In this document: in pieces, positions 17,554 through 27,039 of the stretch
How the letters are laid out: each line of letters opens with the position of its first letter
Numbering within the stretch: the first letter of the stretch is position 1
DNA from: Candidatus Caccoplasma merdavium
GTDB lineage: Bacteria > Bacteroidota > Bacteroidia > Bacteroidales > UBA11471
Length of the DNA: 64,000 nt
Assembly: GCA_018715595.1 (NCBI GenBank)
Contig: DVLI01000022.1
Location: forward strand, 1-64,000
Direction: 5' to 3'
Position numbers and translations under genes: made by a program
Notes under the pieces: model-generated
What the model was told of the DNA's origin: nothing
Database searches by the model: none
Seen by the model: only the letters and a program-made list of their open reading frames with translations

Positions 17554-18951
17554 TTAAAACACATTTCCCTGTTTTAAGTTCTCGACAAAGCGGTCGATGC
17601 GTTGCATTTCTTGCGCAATGGCGATATTTTGGGGACATTCGGGCTCGCATTGCCGGCAGCCAATGCAGTGTGAGGCTTGGCGCAGGCGGGGTACACTGCG
17701 GTCGTAACCCACGAGGAACGCACGCCGCGCTTCGCGGTAATTCTCGGCTTGGGAGCTTTCGGGAATATATCCTTCGTTCACGCATTTGTTGTAGTGCAGC
17801 AAGATGCCGGGTATGTCGATGCCGTAGGGGCAAGGCATGCAATATTTGCAATCGTTGCAGGGAATCGAGGGATACTGCATCATGAGGTTGGCCGTGTCGT
17901 AGAGGAACTTGAATTCTTCTTCCGAGAGCGGTTGCAAGGGGGAGAACGAGCTCAGGTTGTCTTGCAGGTGGTCCATGTAGGTCATGCCGCTCAATACGGT
18001 CAATACGCCCGGGAACGACCCCGCGAAGCGGAAGGCCCAGGAAGCAACGCTGCGGTTGGGTTCCCGTTTCTTGAAGCGGGCCACGATGTGGTCGTGTACC
18101 TTTGAGAGGCGGCCGCCCAGTAACGGTTCCATGATGATGGCGGGGATATGCCGCTTTTCGAGTTCCTGGTATAGATATTCGGCGTTGGTGTTGCGACGGT
18201 TGATTTCTTTGGCGTGGTGCCAGTCGAGATAGTTGAGCTGTATTTGCACAAAATCCCATTGGTAGTAATCGTGTCGCGAGAGCAGGTAGTCAAAGACCTT
18301 GATGTCGCCGTGATAGGAAAATCCGAGATTGCGGATACGGCCGGCCTTGCGCTCTTCGAGCAGGAATTCGAGCATGCCGTTGTCGATATAGCGCGATTCA
18401 AACTCTTTCATGCCGTCATTGCCCATGCCCACTCCGTGCAGCAGCATATAGTCGATGTAGTCGACTTGCAGCTCCTTGAAGGAGTTGTGATACATTTGCA
18501 TTGAGGCTTCCCGGCTCCATGTCGAGGGAGAGAAGTTCGACAACTTGGTGGCGATGAAATATTTGTCGCGCGGGTAGCGGCTCAGGGCGATGCCGGTGGC
18601 CTTTTCCGACTCTCCCCGGCAGTAGCTGGGAGATGTGTCGAAGTAGTTCACGCCGTGGGCAATGGCATAGTCGACCAGCTGGTTGATGGTCTCCTGGTCG
18701 AGCACGTTGCGCCCTTCGGCGTTCTTGCGGCTGGGCCATCGCATGCAGCCGTACCCCAGCAGCGAGATGTTGTTGCCGTGGCCGTCCTGTCGGTAGGTCA
18801 TGCCGCCCTCGGGCAGGGAATCTTTCCCGGGGGTGTTTCCGTTGCCACAGCCGTAGAGGGCCGCCGTGGCGGTGATGGTACCGGCTCCCATGATTTTGAG
18901 GAAGTCGCGGCGGTTGATGTTTCCCTTTTTGTCGTTATGATTCTTGTCCAT
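17554..18951 (-). CDS. Tat-exported aldo/keto reductase with ferredoxin domain
   Basis: 465 residues. A twin-arginine signal NINRRDFLKIMGAG (Arg 14-15) followed by a hydrophobic stretch and Cys 35 (ALYGCG), so it may also be lipidated. The central aldo/keto reductase barrel shows the tetrad context: NYFDTSPSYCRGESE, FIATKL, YMLLHGVG. The C-terminal region has CNDCKYCMPCPYG and CIGCRQCEPECPQN, two cysteine clusters for 4Fe-4S centres. Reductase of an unknown carbonyl or quinone-like substrate outside the cytoplasm, probably fed by the iron-sulfur membrane protein encoded next door. Confidence 0.8.
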   Translation of the reverse strand: MDKNHNDKKGNINRRDFLKIMGAGTITATAALYGCGNGNTPGKDSLPEGGMTYRQDGHGNNISLLGYGCMRWPSRKNAEGRNVLDQETINQLVDYAIAHGVNYFDTSPSYCRGESEKATGIALSRYPRDKYFIATKLSNFSPSTWSREASMQMYHNSFKELQVDYIDYMLLHGVGMGNDGMKEFESRYIDNGMLEFLLEERKAGRIRNLGFSYHGDIKVFDYLLSRHDYYQWDFVQIQLNYLDWHHAKEINRRNTNAEYLYQELEKRHIPAIIMEPLLGGRLSKVHDHIVARFKKREPNRSVASWAFRFAGSFPGVLTVLSGMTYMDHLQDNLSSFSPLQPLSEEEFKFLYDTANLMMQYPSIPCNDCKYCMPCPYGIDIPGILLHYNKCVNEGYIPESSQAENYREARRAFLVGYDRSVPRLRQASHCIGCRQCEPECPQNIAIAQEMQRIDRFVENLKQGNVF

Positions 18952-18963
18952 GATGGTGCGGCA

Positions 18964-20448
18964 TTAGATGATACGGTGTTGTTCTACTCCCTCGACATAG
19001 ATGGCGCTGAATGGCCGGCTCGGGCACAGGTTTTCGCAGGCTCCGCAACCGATGCATTTTTCGGTGTTGACGACCGGCAGTTCCACCTCTTTCCCCTCGA
19101 CGGTCTCTTTTACCATCTGTATGGCTCCGGTGGGGCAGTGGCGGGCACAGTTGCCGCAGGAGACTCCGTCGGTGAGCGGAATGCAGTTTTCTCGCACCAC
19201 GACGGCATGGCCGATTTTTGTGGCCGATTTCTCTTCGCGGGTTATCAGATGTATGGCTCCGGTGGGGCACACTTCCGAGCATTTCGTGCATTCGGGACGG
19301 CAATATCCGCGTTCATACGACATCTCGGGTTGCATGAAGGTCGACAGGTCGCCCGACGGACGCAGTACCTGTGTGGGGCACACCGACACGCAGAGCTGGC
19401 AGGCGGTGCAATGCTGCCGCAGGTTTTGGAGACTTCCGGCTCCCGGCGGCACCAAAGGGGTTGCCCGTGAGGGTATCTTCTTGTCGATGATGGGAGCGAG
19501 GCCGCCGTCGATTTTCTTTTCCTGGGCTTCCACGGCACCGGCCATCAGCACGCCGGCCGTTATGAGGAACTGTCGGCGCGAAGTCGGCGCATCGCTGCCC
19601 GCTGCGGGTGATGCCGCGACCTCTTTCTTGGCCCGCCCATAGTAGATGGCGCCTTTGCTGCATGCCTCGATGCAGTCCATGCAGTCGACGCAACGGCTGT
19701 AATCGATGCGGTGTTCTTTGGCGTCGATGCAGGCGGCTTTGCAACTGCGGGCACACAATCCGCACCGGTTACATTTCGAAGTGTCGATGCGCGGACGCAG
19801 CCAGGCAAAACGCGACAGCACGCCCAGTACCGTGCCGACGGGGCAGATGGTGTTGCAATAGGTGCGGCCGTTGCGCCAGGCCAGTATGGCGATGATGATG
19901 AAGGTGGCGAGCGCCATGAGGAACGTCGGCAGATTCCTCAGCCACACGTCGGTGGTGTAGAAAGCATAGCTGTCGATACGTTCGGCAAAGTATGCCAAGA
20001 CATTGTTGCACCAGCCGTAGATGGGGGCGAAAAGATTCTGGGCGATGCGTCCGTAGGAACTGTATGGGGCAAGCAGCGCCACGAATGATGAGATGCCGGC
20101 AAGAAGGGCAATAATGAAAATCGCCAACACGCCATATCTCAACCACGACAGGGCGGGTGAGTGTGAGAAGCGGTATTTTCCCTTTCCCCGACGGCTGTGC
20201 AGCCCCGACACGATGTCTTGGAACACGCCCAACGGGCAGATAACCGAACAATAGGCCCTCCCGAAGAGCAATGTCAGGACGACGAGCCCCAGGACGATGA
20301 CGACGTTCATCGCCAGCAGAGCCGGCAGGAACTGTATTTTTGCCAGCCACCCAAACCACGCATGCAGGCTGCCCGTGAAGTCGAGAAACAGAAGCGTGAT
20401 GAGCAGGAAACAGATGAGGGCTGCAAGGATTCGGATTTTTCGTAACAT
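18964..20448 (-). CDS. NapH/NapG-like 4Fe-4S membrane protein with internal Tat motif
   Basis: 494 residues. Part 1 (1-270) is NapH-like: four membrane helices (about 7-25, 40-62, 104-128, 172-192), the twin motifs GRAYCSVICPLG and GRTYCNTICPVG, then two ferredoxin motifs (CNRCGLCARSCK, CVDCMDCIEACSK). Part 2 begins with TSRRQFLITAGVLMAGAVEA, a twin-arginine-like motif with Arg at 291-292, and continues as a NapG-like polyferredoxin with four more cysteine clusters. Known NapH and NapG are separate; here they are joined. Likely passes electrons from the quinol pool or cytoplasm to exported partners such as the flavodoxin and aldo/keto reductase beside it. Confidence 0.82.
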   Translation of the reverse strand: MLRKIRILAALICFLLITLLFLDFTGSLHAWFGWLAKIQFLPALLAMNVVIVLGLVVLTLLFGRAYCSVICPLGVFQDIVSGLHSRRGKGKYRFSHSPALSWLRYGVLAIFIIALLAGISSFVALLAPYSSYGRIAQNLFAPIYGWCNNVLAYFAERIDSYAFYTTDVWLRNLPTFLMALATFIIIAILAWRNGRTYCNTICPVGTVLGVLSRFAWLRPRIDTSKCNRCGLCARSCKAACIDAKEHRIDYSRCVDCMDCIEACSKGAIYYGRAKKEVAASPAAGSDAPTSRRQFLITAGVLMAGAVEAQEKKIDGGLAPIIDKKIPSRATPLVPPGAGSLQNLRQHCTACQLCVSVCPTQVLRPSGDLSTFMQPEMSYERGYCRPECTKCSEVCPTGAIHLITREEKSATKIGHAVVVRENCIPLTDGVSCGNCARHCPTGAIQMVKETVEGKEVELPVVNTEKCIGCGACENLCPSRPFSAIYVEGVEQHRII

Positions 20449-20457
20449 AACGGGATT

Positions 20458-21003
20458 TTATTTTTTAAGGAGGTCATGGGTTTGTAACCATTTCTTGATG
20501 GCGGCATCGGCTTTGCCGGCTTCGCTCCCCCGTATCGGCAAGCCGGGCAGTAACGTGGCTTTGGGGCACAAATCCCTGATGTCGCTTTCGCTATGCCCCA
20601 TGCGGCTCCCTTCGTGTGTCATGAAGGGTACGATGGTTTTCCCTGCGAAGTCGTGAGTCGTGAGGAATGTGGCCACGGGAGGGGCTATCGTGCTCCACCA
20701 GCACGGAGAGCCGACAAAGAGGGTGTCATAGGGCGTCAGGTCCAGGTCCGACTCTTGTAGGGCCGGTCTTGCTCCGGCTTTGATTTCGTTGCGGGCCTGG
20801 TCTACGACCGCTTGATAGTCGGCCGGGTACTCATTCTCGGGAACAATCTCGAAAATATCGGCCTGGGTGAGTTCTTGGATTTTTTCGGCCACGATGCGGG
20901 TGTTCCCGCTGTGAGAAAAGTACACGACCAGCGAGCGAGCCTGCATGTCGAGGTTGGTCGCTATGGCTGCTGTTGCTGTGAGTATGGATAATATCTTTTT
21001 CAT
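20458..21003 (-). CDS. Flavodoxin with Sec-type signal peptide
   Basis: 181 residues. An N-terminal signal (MKKILSILTATAAIATNLDM, cleavage probably after MQA) precedes a flavodoxin domain: VVYFSHSGNTRIVAEKIQEL binds the FMN phosphate, and GSPCWWSTIAPPVATFL is the family 4 flavodoxin motif. No lipobox Cys. Export of a flavodoxin implies FMN is bound outside the cytoplasm. First gene of the redox/Tat operon. Confidence 0.82.
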   Translation of the reverse strand: MKKILSILTATAAIATNLDMQARSLVVYFSHSGNTRIVAEKIQELTQADIFEIVPENEYPADYQAVVDQARNEIKAGARPALQESDLDLTPYDTLFVGSPCWWSTIAPPVATFLTTHDFAGKTIVPFMTHEGSRMGHSESDIRDLCPKATLLPGLPIRGSEAGKADAAIKKWLQTHDLLKK

Positions 21004-21030
21004 GAGGAATGGATTTAAAGATTATAGGTA

Positions 21031-21038
21031 CAAAGATA
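21031..21038 (-). promoter_or_regulatory. -7 element of the redox/Tat operon
   Basis: TATCTTTG on the minus strand, 28 bases before the flavodoxin ATG. It would drive the nine genes down to 13178. No clear -33 match. Confidence 0.55.
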
Positions 21039-21207
21039 GACCCTCATCTACAATCCTTTATAAAACAGATTACAGATATTCATACCCATTTTACGGCTAT
21101 TGTGTAACACCTCTCCGTCGTTGTGCTTTTGTAAACCACTTTGGCGGGATTTGTGGGTGCTTGAAAAGTCGAATAGGTTGAGTTCCCGTCTCGCTTTTTT
21201 GCTGCGT

Positions 21208-22527
21208 TTATAGTAGGTAGTCGGTAATTTTACCGCTGATTTGCAGCAACGATATTTCGCACAGTTTGGTGTCGTATTCGGCCGTGAGGATACGTTCTTC
21301 GGCATCGAGCAGGCTCTTTTGCGCTTCGCGCAGTTCTATACCCGACAAGTTGCCCAAGATATATCGTTCACGGGCAATGAGATAGTTTTCTTTGGCGGCC
21401 GTGAGGTTTTCGCGTTCGAGATTCAGCACTTCGATGTTGTTTTTGTAGGCTTGCCACAGGTTGCTGATGTCGGCGCGCAACGACTGCACGATGTCTTTTT
21501 GTTGCAGTTCGGCATTTTGGGCGGCGATGCGGGCGTTCCGTATCTCGCGGCGACGGTTCCCGTCATAAATATTGAAGCCGAGCGTGATGCCGAAGTTGGC
21601 GCCCAGGTTGTTGCGCCTTAGTGTCGTATTGGTGCGGTCGTAGGTGTTGAGGGTATATCCATATCCGGCGTTGAGGCGCACATAGGGATAGTTGCGCGAG
21701 AAGACCTTCTTCAAGTCGAGGTTGGCAATGGTCTTGTCTTGCTCGGCTTTGAGCAGGGAGGCGTTGGTTTGCAGGGTCGAGGTCCATAGCTCTTCAAAGA
21801 CGAGCATCGTATTGACATCGATGACCGTGTCGACAACGGCGATAGGATTGCTCATGTCGGCGATGGCCATCAATTCGTTGAGTCGAATGCGGGAACTGTG
21901 CAAGGTCTCCTGTTGTTTCATGTATTGGGCACTGTCGGCATTGAAGTCGACACGCGCTTGCAGCAGGTCGAGCCGTGAGAAGTTGCCGATTTGGTATCGC
22001 TCTTCGACGATGCGCAGACGCTCTTTCGAGAGCGACACGGCGTAGAGGAAGTTTTTGAGACGAATCTCCTGTTGGATATAGTTGTAATATTCCGACGAGA
22101 GTTGTGCGATGTAATCCTCTATGGCGATGCGTGTGAGGGTTTCGCCCTGTTTTTCGAGCTCTTTGAGTATTTGATACTCGGTGATGATGGAGAAGCCGTC
22201 GAAGATGGTCCAGTTCAAGTCGATCCCCACATTCACGTTGCCGGCGTACAACCCGGTGTTATGTTCCGTTGCACCCTCGGTGCGGGGAATGCTCTTTGTG
22301 TTGTCGACATTTCCGTTGTATCCGGCCGTCAGGTCGACCGTCGGCAGCATGCCGGCATTGCCGCGAGTGGCGTTGTTTCGGGCCATTTGCTCCTCGTTGC
22401 GCACGATGCGCAGCGAATAGTTCTGTTCGAGGCCGGTCTCGATGCACGATTTCAGCGAGTAGGGCTCTTGTCCCTGCACGGCCAGGGAAAGACCCAGCCA
22501 TAAGGTTATGAAGGATAAGGTTCTCAT
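21208..22527 (-). CDS. TolC-family outer membrane efflux protein
   Basis: 439 residues: signal peptide (MRTLSFITLWLGLSLAVQGQ), then two OEP repeats with long helices (EPYSLKSCIETGLEQNYSLR; LRADISNLWQAYKNNIEVLN). Outer-membrane channel of the second RND pump; start overlaps the permease stop by four bases. Gene order adaptor-permease-TolC is the same as in the first operon, but the proteins differ clearly. Confidence 0.88.
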   Translation of the reverse strand: MRTLSFITLWLGLSLAVQGQEPYSLKSCIETGLEQNYSLRIVRNEEQMARNNATRGNAGMLPTVDLTAGYNGNVDNTKSIPRTEGATEHNTGLYAGNVNVGIDLNWTIFDGFSIITEYQILKELEKQGETLTRIAIEDYIAQLSSEYYNYIQQEIRLKNFLYAVSLSKERLRIVEERYQIGNFSRLDLLQARVDFNADSAQYMKQQETLHSSRIRLNELMAIADMSNPIAVVDTVIDVNTMLVFEELWTSTLQTNASLLKAEQDKTIANLDLKKVFSRNYPYVRLNAGYGYTLNTYDRTNTTLRRNNLGANFGITLGFNIYDGNRRREIRNARIAAQNAELQQKDIVQSLRADISNLWQAYKNNIEVLNLERENLTAAKENYLIARERYILGNLSGIELREAQKSLLDAEERILTAEYDTKLCEISLLQISGKITDYLL

Positions 22528-25500
22528 TCTTCGGGGGTATGTTTGCGTGGGGTGGATATATAGGTGTAGATGGCAGGTACGATATACATGGTCATGAAGG
22601 TCGAGATGAGCATTCCGCCTACTACGGCGATACCCATGGCAACGCGGCCGTTGGCTCCTTCACCGCTGGCATAAGCGAGCGGGAGCAGGCCGAGGATCGT
22701 AGCGGCGCTGGTCATGAGAATGGGACGCAGTCGTTGTATCGAGGCTTCTCTGATGGCCAAATGTTTGTCGATGCCGCTTTCTTGCCGCTGGTTGGCAAAT
22801 TCCACAATCAAGATACCGTTCTTGGCAACCAGCCCGATGAGCATGATGATACCGATCTGGCTGAAAATGTTCATCGTCTGGTCACTGAAAAACATGAACA
22901 CGAGGGCACCGCAGATGGCCAGCGGCACGGTGAGCATGATGATGAACGGGTCTTTGAAGCTCTCGAATTGGGCGGCCAGTATCAGGTATATCAGGACCAG
23001 CGCCAAAATAAAGGCAAACATCAGGCTCGACGAACTTTCGCGGTACTCCTTCGAGTCTCCCGTCAAGGCGGTGCGGAAGGTGTCGTCGAGTGTTTCGGCG
23101 GCAATCTTGTCCATCTCGTCGAGGCCTTGGCCGATGGTTTTCCCCTCGGCCAATCCGGCCGACACCGTAGCCGACACGAAGCGGTTGTAACGGTAGAGTT
23201 GGGGAGGAGCCGTGCCCTCTACGAGCGTGATGAGGTTGTCGAGTTGTATCATGTCGCCGTTGCTGTTGCGAATGTAGAGCGATTTCAGGTCGACCGGCTT
23301 GTTGCGTTGCTGGCGGTTGATTTCGCCGAGAATCTCATATTGCTTCCCGTTCATGTAGAAATATCCCATGCGCTGGCCGCTCAATCCGTATTGCAGCGTT
23401 TGGGCGATGTCTCGGGTGGTAACGCCCAGTACGTTGGCTTTTTCACGGTCTATTTCGATGCGGGCCTCGGGCTTGCTGAACTTCAAGTCGACGTCGGCCA
23501 TTTGGAATACCGGGTTTTCATAAACCTTGGTCATGAAGACCGGCAGTACCTCTTGCAGTTTTTCGAGGTTGGCCGCCTGTATGACATATTGCACCGGCAT
23601 GCTGCCCCGGCGTCCGCCGAAGGTCGATTGCTGTTGCACAAACGCGCGGGCCTTGGTTTTTGTCTGCACGGCCTTGGAGAGTTCCTCGGCCACCTGCATT
23701 TGCGTGTAGTCGCGGTCTTTGATGTCTTTCAACATGATTTCGACGTTTCCGCTTCCGCTCGACACACGCGCCGTGATAGCCGTGGCATCGGGCACAATCG
23801 AGTCGGCCAGGAGATTTATCTCTTCGGTGTAGTCGCGCATGAATTCATAAGTCACGCCTTCGGGACCGCGGGTGTTGATGGTGATGCGCGAACGGTCTTC
23901 GAGCGGCGCCATTTCCGACGGAATGTTTATCCACAGGTAGCCGATGATACCCAGCATGACAATGATGATGGGCAAGGCCAGGTAGCGGTGCCGCAAGAAG
24001 ATGTCGAGCGAGCGGGAGTAGTAGTGGTTCATGCCCACGAAGAAGGGCTCGGTCTTGCGGTAGAACCAGTTTTTCTTTTCTTGCCGTTTGAGCAACTTGG
24101 TGGCCAGCATGGGGGTGAAGGTGAGCGCCGCAAAGGCCGATATGAGGACGGCTCCCGATACCACGATGCTGAACTCGCGGAAGAGCCGCCCCGTCGTTCC
24201 TTCCATGAACACGATGGGGAAGAATACGGCCACCAGGGTGATGGTCGTCGATATGACGGCGAAGAAAATCTCTTTCGAGCCTTCGATGCCCGCCTCTTTG
24301 GGCGACATGCCCCGTTCTATGCGGATATAGATGTTCTCGGTCATCACGATGGCATCGTCGACCACAAGGCCCACTGCCAGCACCACGGCCAGCATCGATA
24401 GCACGTTGATGGAGAATCCGGCCAAGTACATGACGAAGAAGGCGCCGATGAGGGATACCGGAATGACCACGCATGGCACCAACGTGACCCGCCAGTCGCG
24501 GAGGAAGAGGAAGATGATGATGATGACGAGAATGAAGGCTTCATAGACGGTGCTTTCGACCTCATTGATGGAGGCGCGGATAAATTTCGTGTTGTCGAAG
24601 CCGTAACTGTATTTCACATCATCGGGCAGGTCCTTTTGCATCGACGCCATGCGTTCATACACAGCATCGGCGATTTCGATGTGGTTGGCACCCGGTTGGG
24701 GAATGACCACGACGCCGACCATCGGCACGCCGTTCATTTTCATGTAGCTCTTCAAGTCCTGGGCTTCGATGTCGGCCGTTCCGATGTCGCGGAAACGGAT
24801 AATGCGGTTGTCGCTCCGTTTGATGATGAGGCTGTTAAATTCCTCGGCCGTGTGCATCAGTCCCAGTGTGCGTATGGTCAATTCGGTCGTGTTGCCCTCG
24901 ATACTGCCCGAGGGGAGCTCGATGTTTTCTTTGTCGATGGCGTTTTTCACGTCCATGGGGGTGACTCCATATCCCGCCATCTTGGCCGGGTCGAGCCACA
25001 GGCGCATCGAGTAGCGTTTCTCACCCCATATCGATACGCTGCTCACGTCGGAGATGGTTTGCAGTTGCTCCTTTACCGTGAGGTCGGCGATCTCACTCAG
25101 TTCGAGCAGGGAGCGCTTGTCGCTCTGAATGGCCACCATGAGGATCGGGGTGGCGTCGGCATCGGCCTTTGACACGGTGGGCGGGTCGCAGTCGTCGGGC
25201 AGATAACGTTGGGCGCGCGATACCTTGTCGCGCACGTCGTTGGCGGCCGTTTCGAGGTCGACCGACAGTTCAAATTCGACGGTGATGCGGCTCTGGCCTT
25301 GGCGGCTCACACTCGACAGGGAACGAATGCCGGGAATACCGTTGATGTTTTGTTCGAGGGGCTCGGTGATTTGGTTTTCGATTACGTCTGCGTTGGCACC
25401 CGAGTAAGAACAGGTGACCGAGATAATGGGATTATCGACCGAAGGATATTCCCTGACGCCCAAACTTTGGTATCCGATGATACCGAACAGTATGATAATC

Positions 25501-25556
25501 AGGGTCAATACGGTGGCTAATACTGGCCGTTTGATGCTGAGTTCCGAGATGTTCAT
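22524..25556 (-). CDS. HAE1-type RND efflux permease
   Basis: 1010 residues. Begins MNISELSIKRPVLATVLTLI; twelve membrane segments; TM4 has GLVVDDAIVMTENIYIRIER with the intact Asp pair of proton-coupled HAE1 pumps; TM10 has LVAKNGILIVEFANQ with the conserved Lys. Member of the MexB/AcrB-like group exporting hydrophobic and amphiphilic compounds. Fifteen bases separate it from the adaptor gene. Confidence 0.92.
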   Translation of the reverse strand: MNISELSIKRPVLATVLTLIIILFGIIGYQSLGVREYPSVDNPIISVTCSYSGANADVIENQITEPLEQNINGIPGIRSLSSVSRQGQSRITVEFELSVDLETAANDVRDKVSRAQRYLPDDCDPPTVSKADADATPILMVAIQSDKRSLLELSEIADLTVKEQLQTISDVSSVSIWGEKRYSMRLWLDPAKMAGYGVTPMDVKNAIDKENIELPSGSIEGNTTELTIRTLGLMHTAEEFNSLIIKRSDNRIIRFRDIGTADIEAQDLKSYMKMNGVPMVGVVVIPQPGANHIEIADAVYERMASMQKDLPDDVKYSYGFDNTKFIRASINEVESTVYEAFILVIIIIFLFLRDWRVTLVPCVVIPVSLIGAFFVMYLAGFSINVLSMLAVVLAVGLVVDDAIVMTENIYIRIERGMSPKEAGIEGSKEIFFAVISTTITLVAVFFPIVFMEGTTGRLFREFSIVVSGAVLISAFAALTFTPMLATKLLKRQEKKNWFYRKTEPFFVGMNHYYSRSLDIFLRHRYLALPIIIVMLGIIGYLWINIPSEMAPLEDRSRITINTRGPEGVTYEFMRDYTEEINLLADSIVPDATAITARVSSGSGNVEIMLKDIKDRDYTQMQVAEELSKAVQTKTKARAFVQQQSTFGGRRGSMPVQYVIQAANLEKLQEVLPVFMTKVYENPVFQMADVDLKFSKPEARIEIDREKANVLGVTTRDIAQTLQYGLSGQRMGYFYMNGKQYEILGEINRQQRNKPVDLKSLYIRNSNGDMIQLDNLITLVEGTAPPQLYRYNRFVSATVSAGLAEGKTIGQGLDEMDKIAAETLDDTFRTALTGDSKEYRESSSSLMFAFILALVLIYLILAAQFESFKDPFIIMLTVPLAICGALVFMFFSDQTMNIFSQIGIIMLIGLVAKNGILIVEFANQRQESGIDKHLAIREASIQRLRPILMTSAATILGLLPLAYASGEGANGRVAMGIAVVGGMLISTFMTMYIVPAIYTYISTPRKHTPEE

Positions 25557-25570
25557 GGCAGATGTCCTTC

Positions 25571-26656
25571 TTATTCGATGTTTTGCAAGGTGACGTTAAG
25601 GCCCGTACGCAGTTGCAGCGTGCCCGAGGTGATAATGGTATCGCCTATGTTGAGGCCCCGGAGAACTTGCACTTTGGCTTCGGTACGCAATCCTTTTTCG
25701 ATTTCAACCGGTTGGGCTTTTCCCGATTTGTAAAGGAACACTTTGTCGATACCCATTTCGGGAACGATGGCATCGGAAGGTATGGCAATGGCCTGTTTTA
25801 CCTCTTGTGTTTTCAGCTTGATGTGGACGAAACGTCCCGGGTAGAGCATGCCGTTGCTGTTGGGGTAGGTGGCACGCATGGTAAAGGTGTGGGTTTCGGA
25901 GTCGAGGCGTGAGTCGGAGGCATATACATGCGCCTTGAAGGGTTGCATGAATCCGTCGACGGTAAATTCAAAACTGGTGCCGTTCTTGATGAGTCCGGCA
26001 TATTTCTCGGGTATCGAGAATTCGATTTTCAGCGGGCTGATTTTGGTGAGGGTGGCGATGGGGGTGGACGGGGTGGCATAAGCTCCTTCGCTCACTTGAC
26101 GCAGACCGATGATGCCGTCGAACGGCGCTTTCAGCTCGGTCAGTGCGATGTTGGCCTTTACGATGTCGATTTCGGCTTGCAGGGTGGCCAGGTCGGTTTG
26201 CACCTGTTCATAGGCTTCTTTACTCACGGCCTCTCTTTCGAGAAGGGCGTTTTGCCGGTACACCCGGTCTTCGGCCAGTTGCAGTTGCACTTCGAGTTTG
26301 CGCAACTGGGCTTGCAGCGGTGCGTCATTCACCTTGGCCAACAAGTCGCCTTTGTTCACAAACGAACCTTCTTTGAAATTGATGGAGGTGATTTTGCCTG
26401 ATGTCTCGAAAGAGAGGTTTACCTCTTCGTCGGGCAGCAGGTCGCCGGTGACATTCCTCTCCTCGCTCAGGGTCTCGGGCTTGATGACGTATGCCGTGAC
26501 GTTGAGGCTTTTTCGGGAGGGTTTCGATATGGGAGTGTCGCTCTCCTTTTCCTGGCTGCCTAACGGATAAAACTTGTAAACTCCAAATCCTGCGAGGCCG
26601 GCTATGATGAGTGTGATGAGGCCTGTCCGTAATCTTTTATTCATGGTTTTTGTCAA
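25571..26656 (-). CDS. RND efflux periplasmic adaptor
   Basis: 361 residues. One N-terminal membrane anchor (GLITLIIAGLAGFGVYKFYP), no lipobox. Barrel-sandwich halves VNLSFETSGKITSINFKEGS and ELKAPFDGIIGLRQVSEGAY flank a short helical hairpin, followed by a beta-barrel domain. Couples the HAE1 permease to its TolC. First gene of the operon, transcribed away from the AraC regulator. Confidence 0.9.
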   Translation of the reverse strand: MTKTMNKRLRTGLITLIIAGLAGFGVYKFYPLGSQEKESDTPISKPSRKSLNVTAYVIKPETLSEERNVTGDLLPDEEVNLSFETSGKITSINFKEGSFVNKGDLLAKVNDAPLQAQLRKLEVQLQLAEDRVYRQNALLEREAVSKEAYEQVQTDLATLQAEIDIVKANIALTELKAPFDGIIGLRQVSEGAYATPSTPIATLTKISPLKIEFSIPEKYAGLIKNGTSFEFTVDGFMQPFKAHVYASDSRLDSETHTFTMRATYPNSNGMLYPGRFVHIKLKTQEVKQAIAIPSDAIVPEMGIDKVFLYKSGKAQPVEIEKGLRTEAKVQVLRGLNIGDTIITSGTLQLRTGLNVTLQNIE

Positions 26657-27039
26657 AAAAAATTTTATGAATTTAGACGCTATACTCCGATAAGGTTTAA
26701 TATGAATCTGCTTTTTTTACATTCTTTAAAACCTGGATTCGTTTTTCAATTCGTCGCCACGATTGTTCAAAGATAGAAAATTCTAAGTTATCATTCCAAA
26801 GAATATCCTTCGTTTTATAAAATAATAATGAGAGACGTTGCAGAATCTGAAATTATGTTGCACGTTGCACCTTGTTCCGCCACTTTTTCTCCTGCCGATG
26901 GTCGGCTGAGATGTCGGTGTCGTTCCCGCCTCGATGTAGACAGATTACGGTTTCCACTACCTTTTTTACCGATTTGGCGTCCACCCGTTTCCGATGCCGG
27001 GAAAATAGGTTATCTTTGTTCTGTAAAATTCTGATACTT
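26657..27039. promoter_or_regulatory. Divergent control region between RND operon and AraC gene
   Basis: 383 bases. For the leftward operon: TATCTTTG at 26768-26775 (minus), with TTTG at 26797-26800, 21 bases apart. For the rightward gene: TTTC 26988-26991, 19 bases, TATCTTTG 27011-27018, 22 bases before the AraC ATG. Between them GTTGCA occurs at 26837, 26857 and 26864, candidate binding repeats for the AraC protein; this last point is inference. Confidence 0.6.

Noticed and set aside
22539-24401. Plus-strand open frame of 620 codons inside the second RND permease
   Set aside because: Antisense shadow produced by the GC-rich codon use of the permease.
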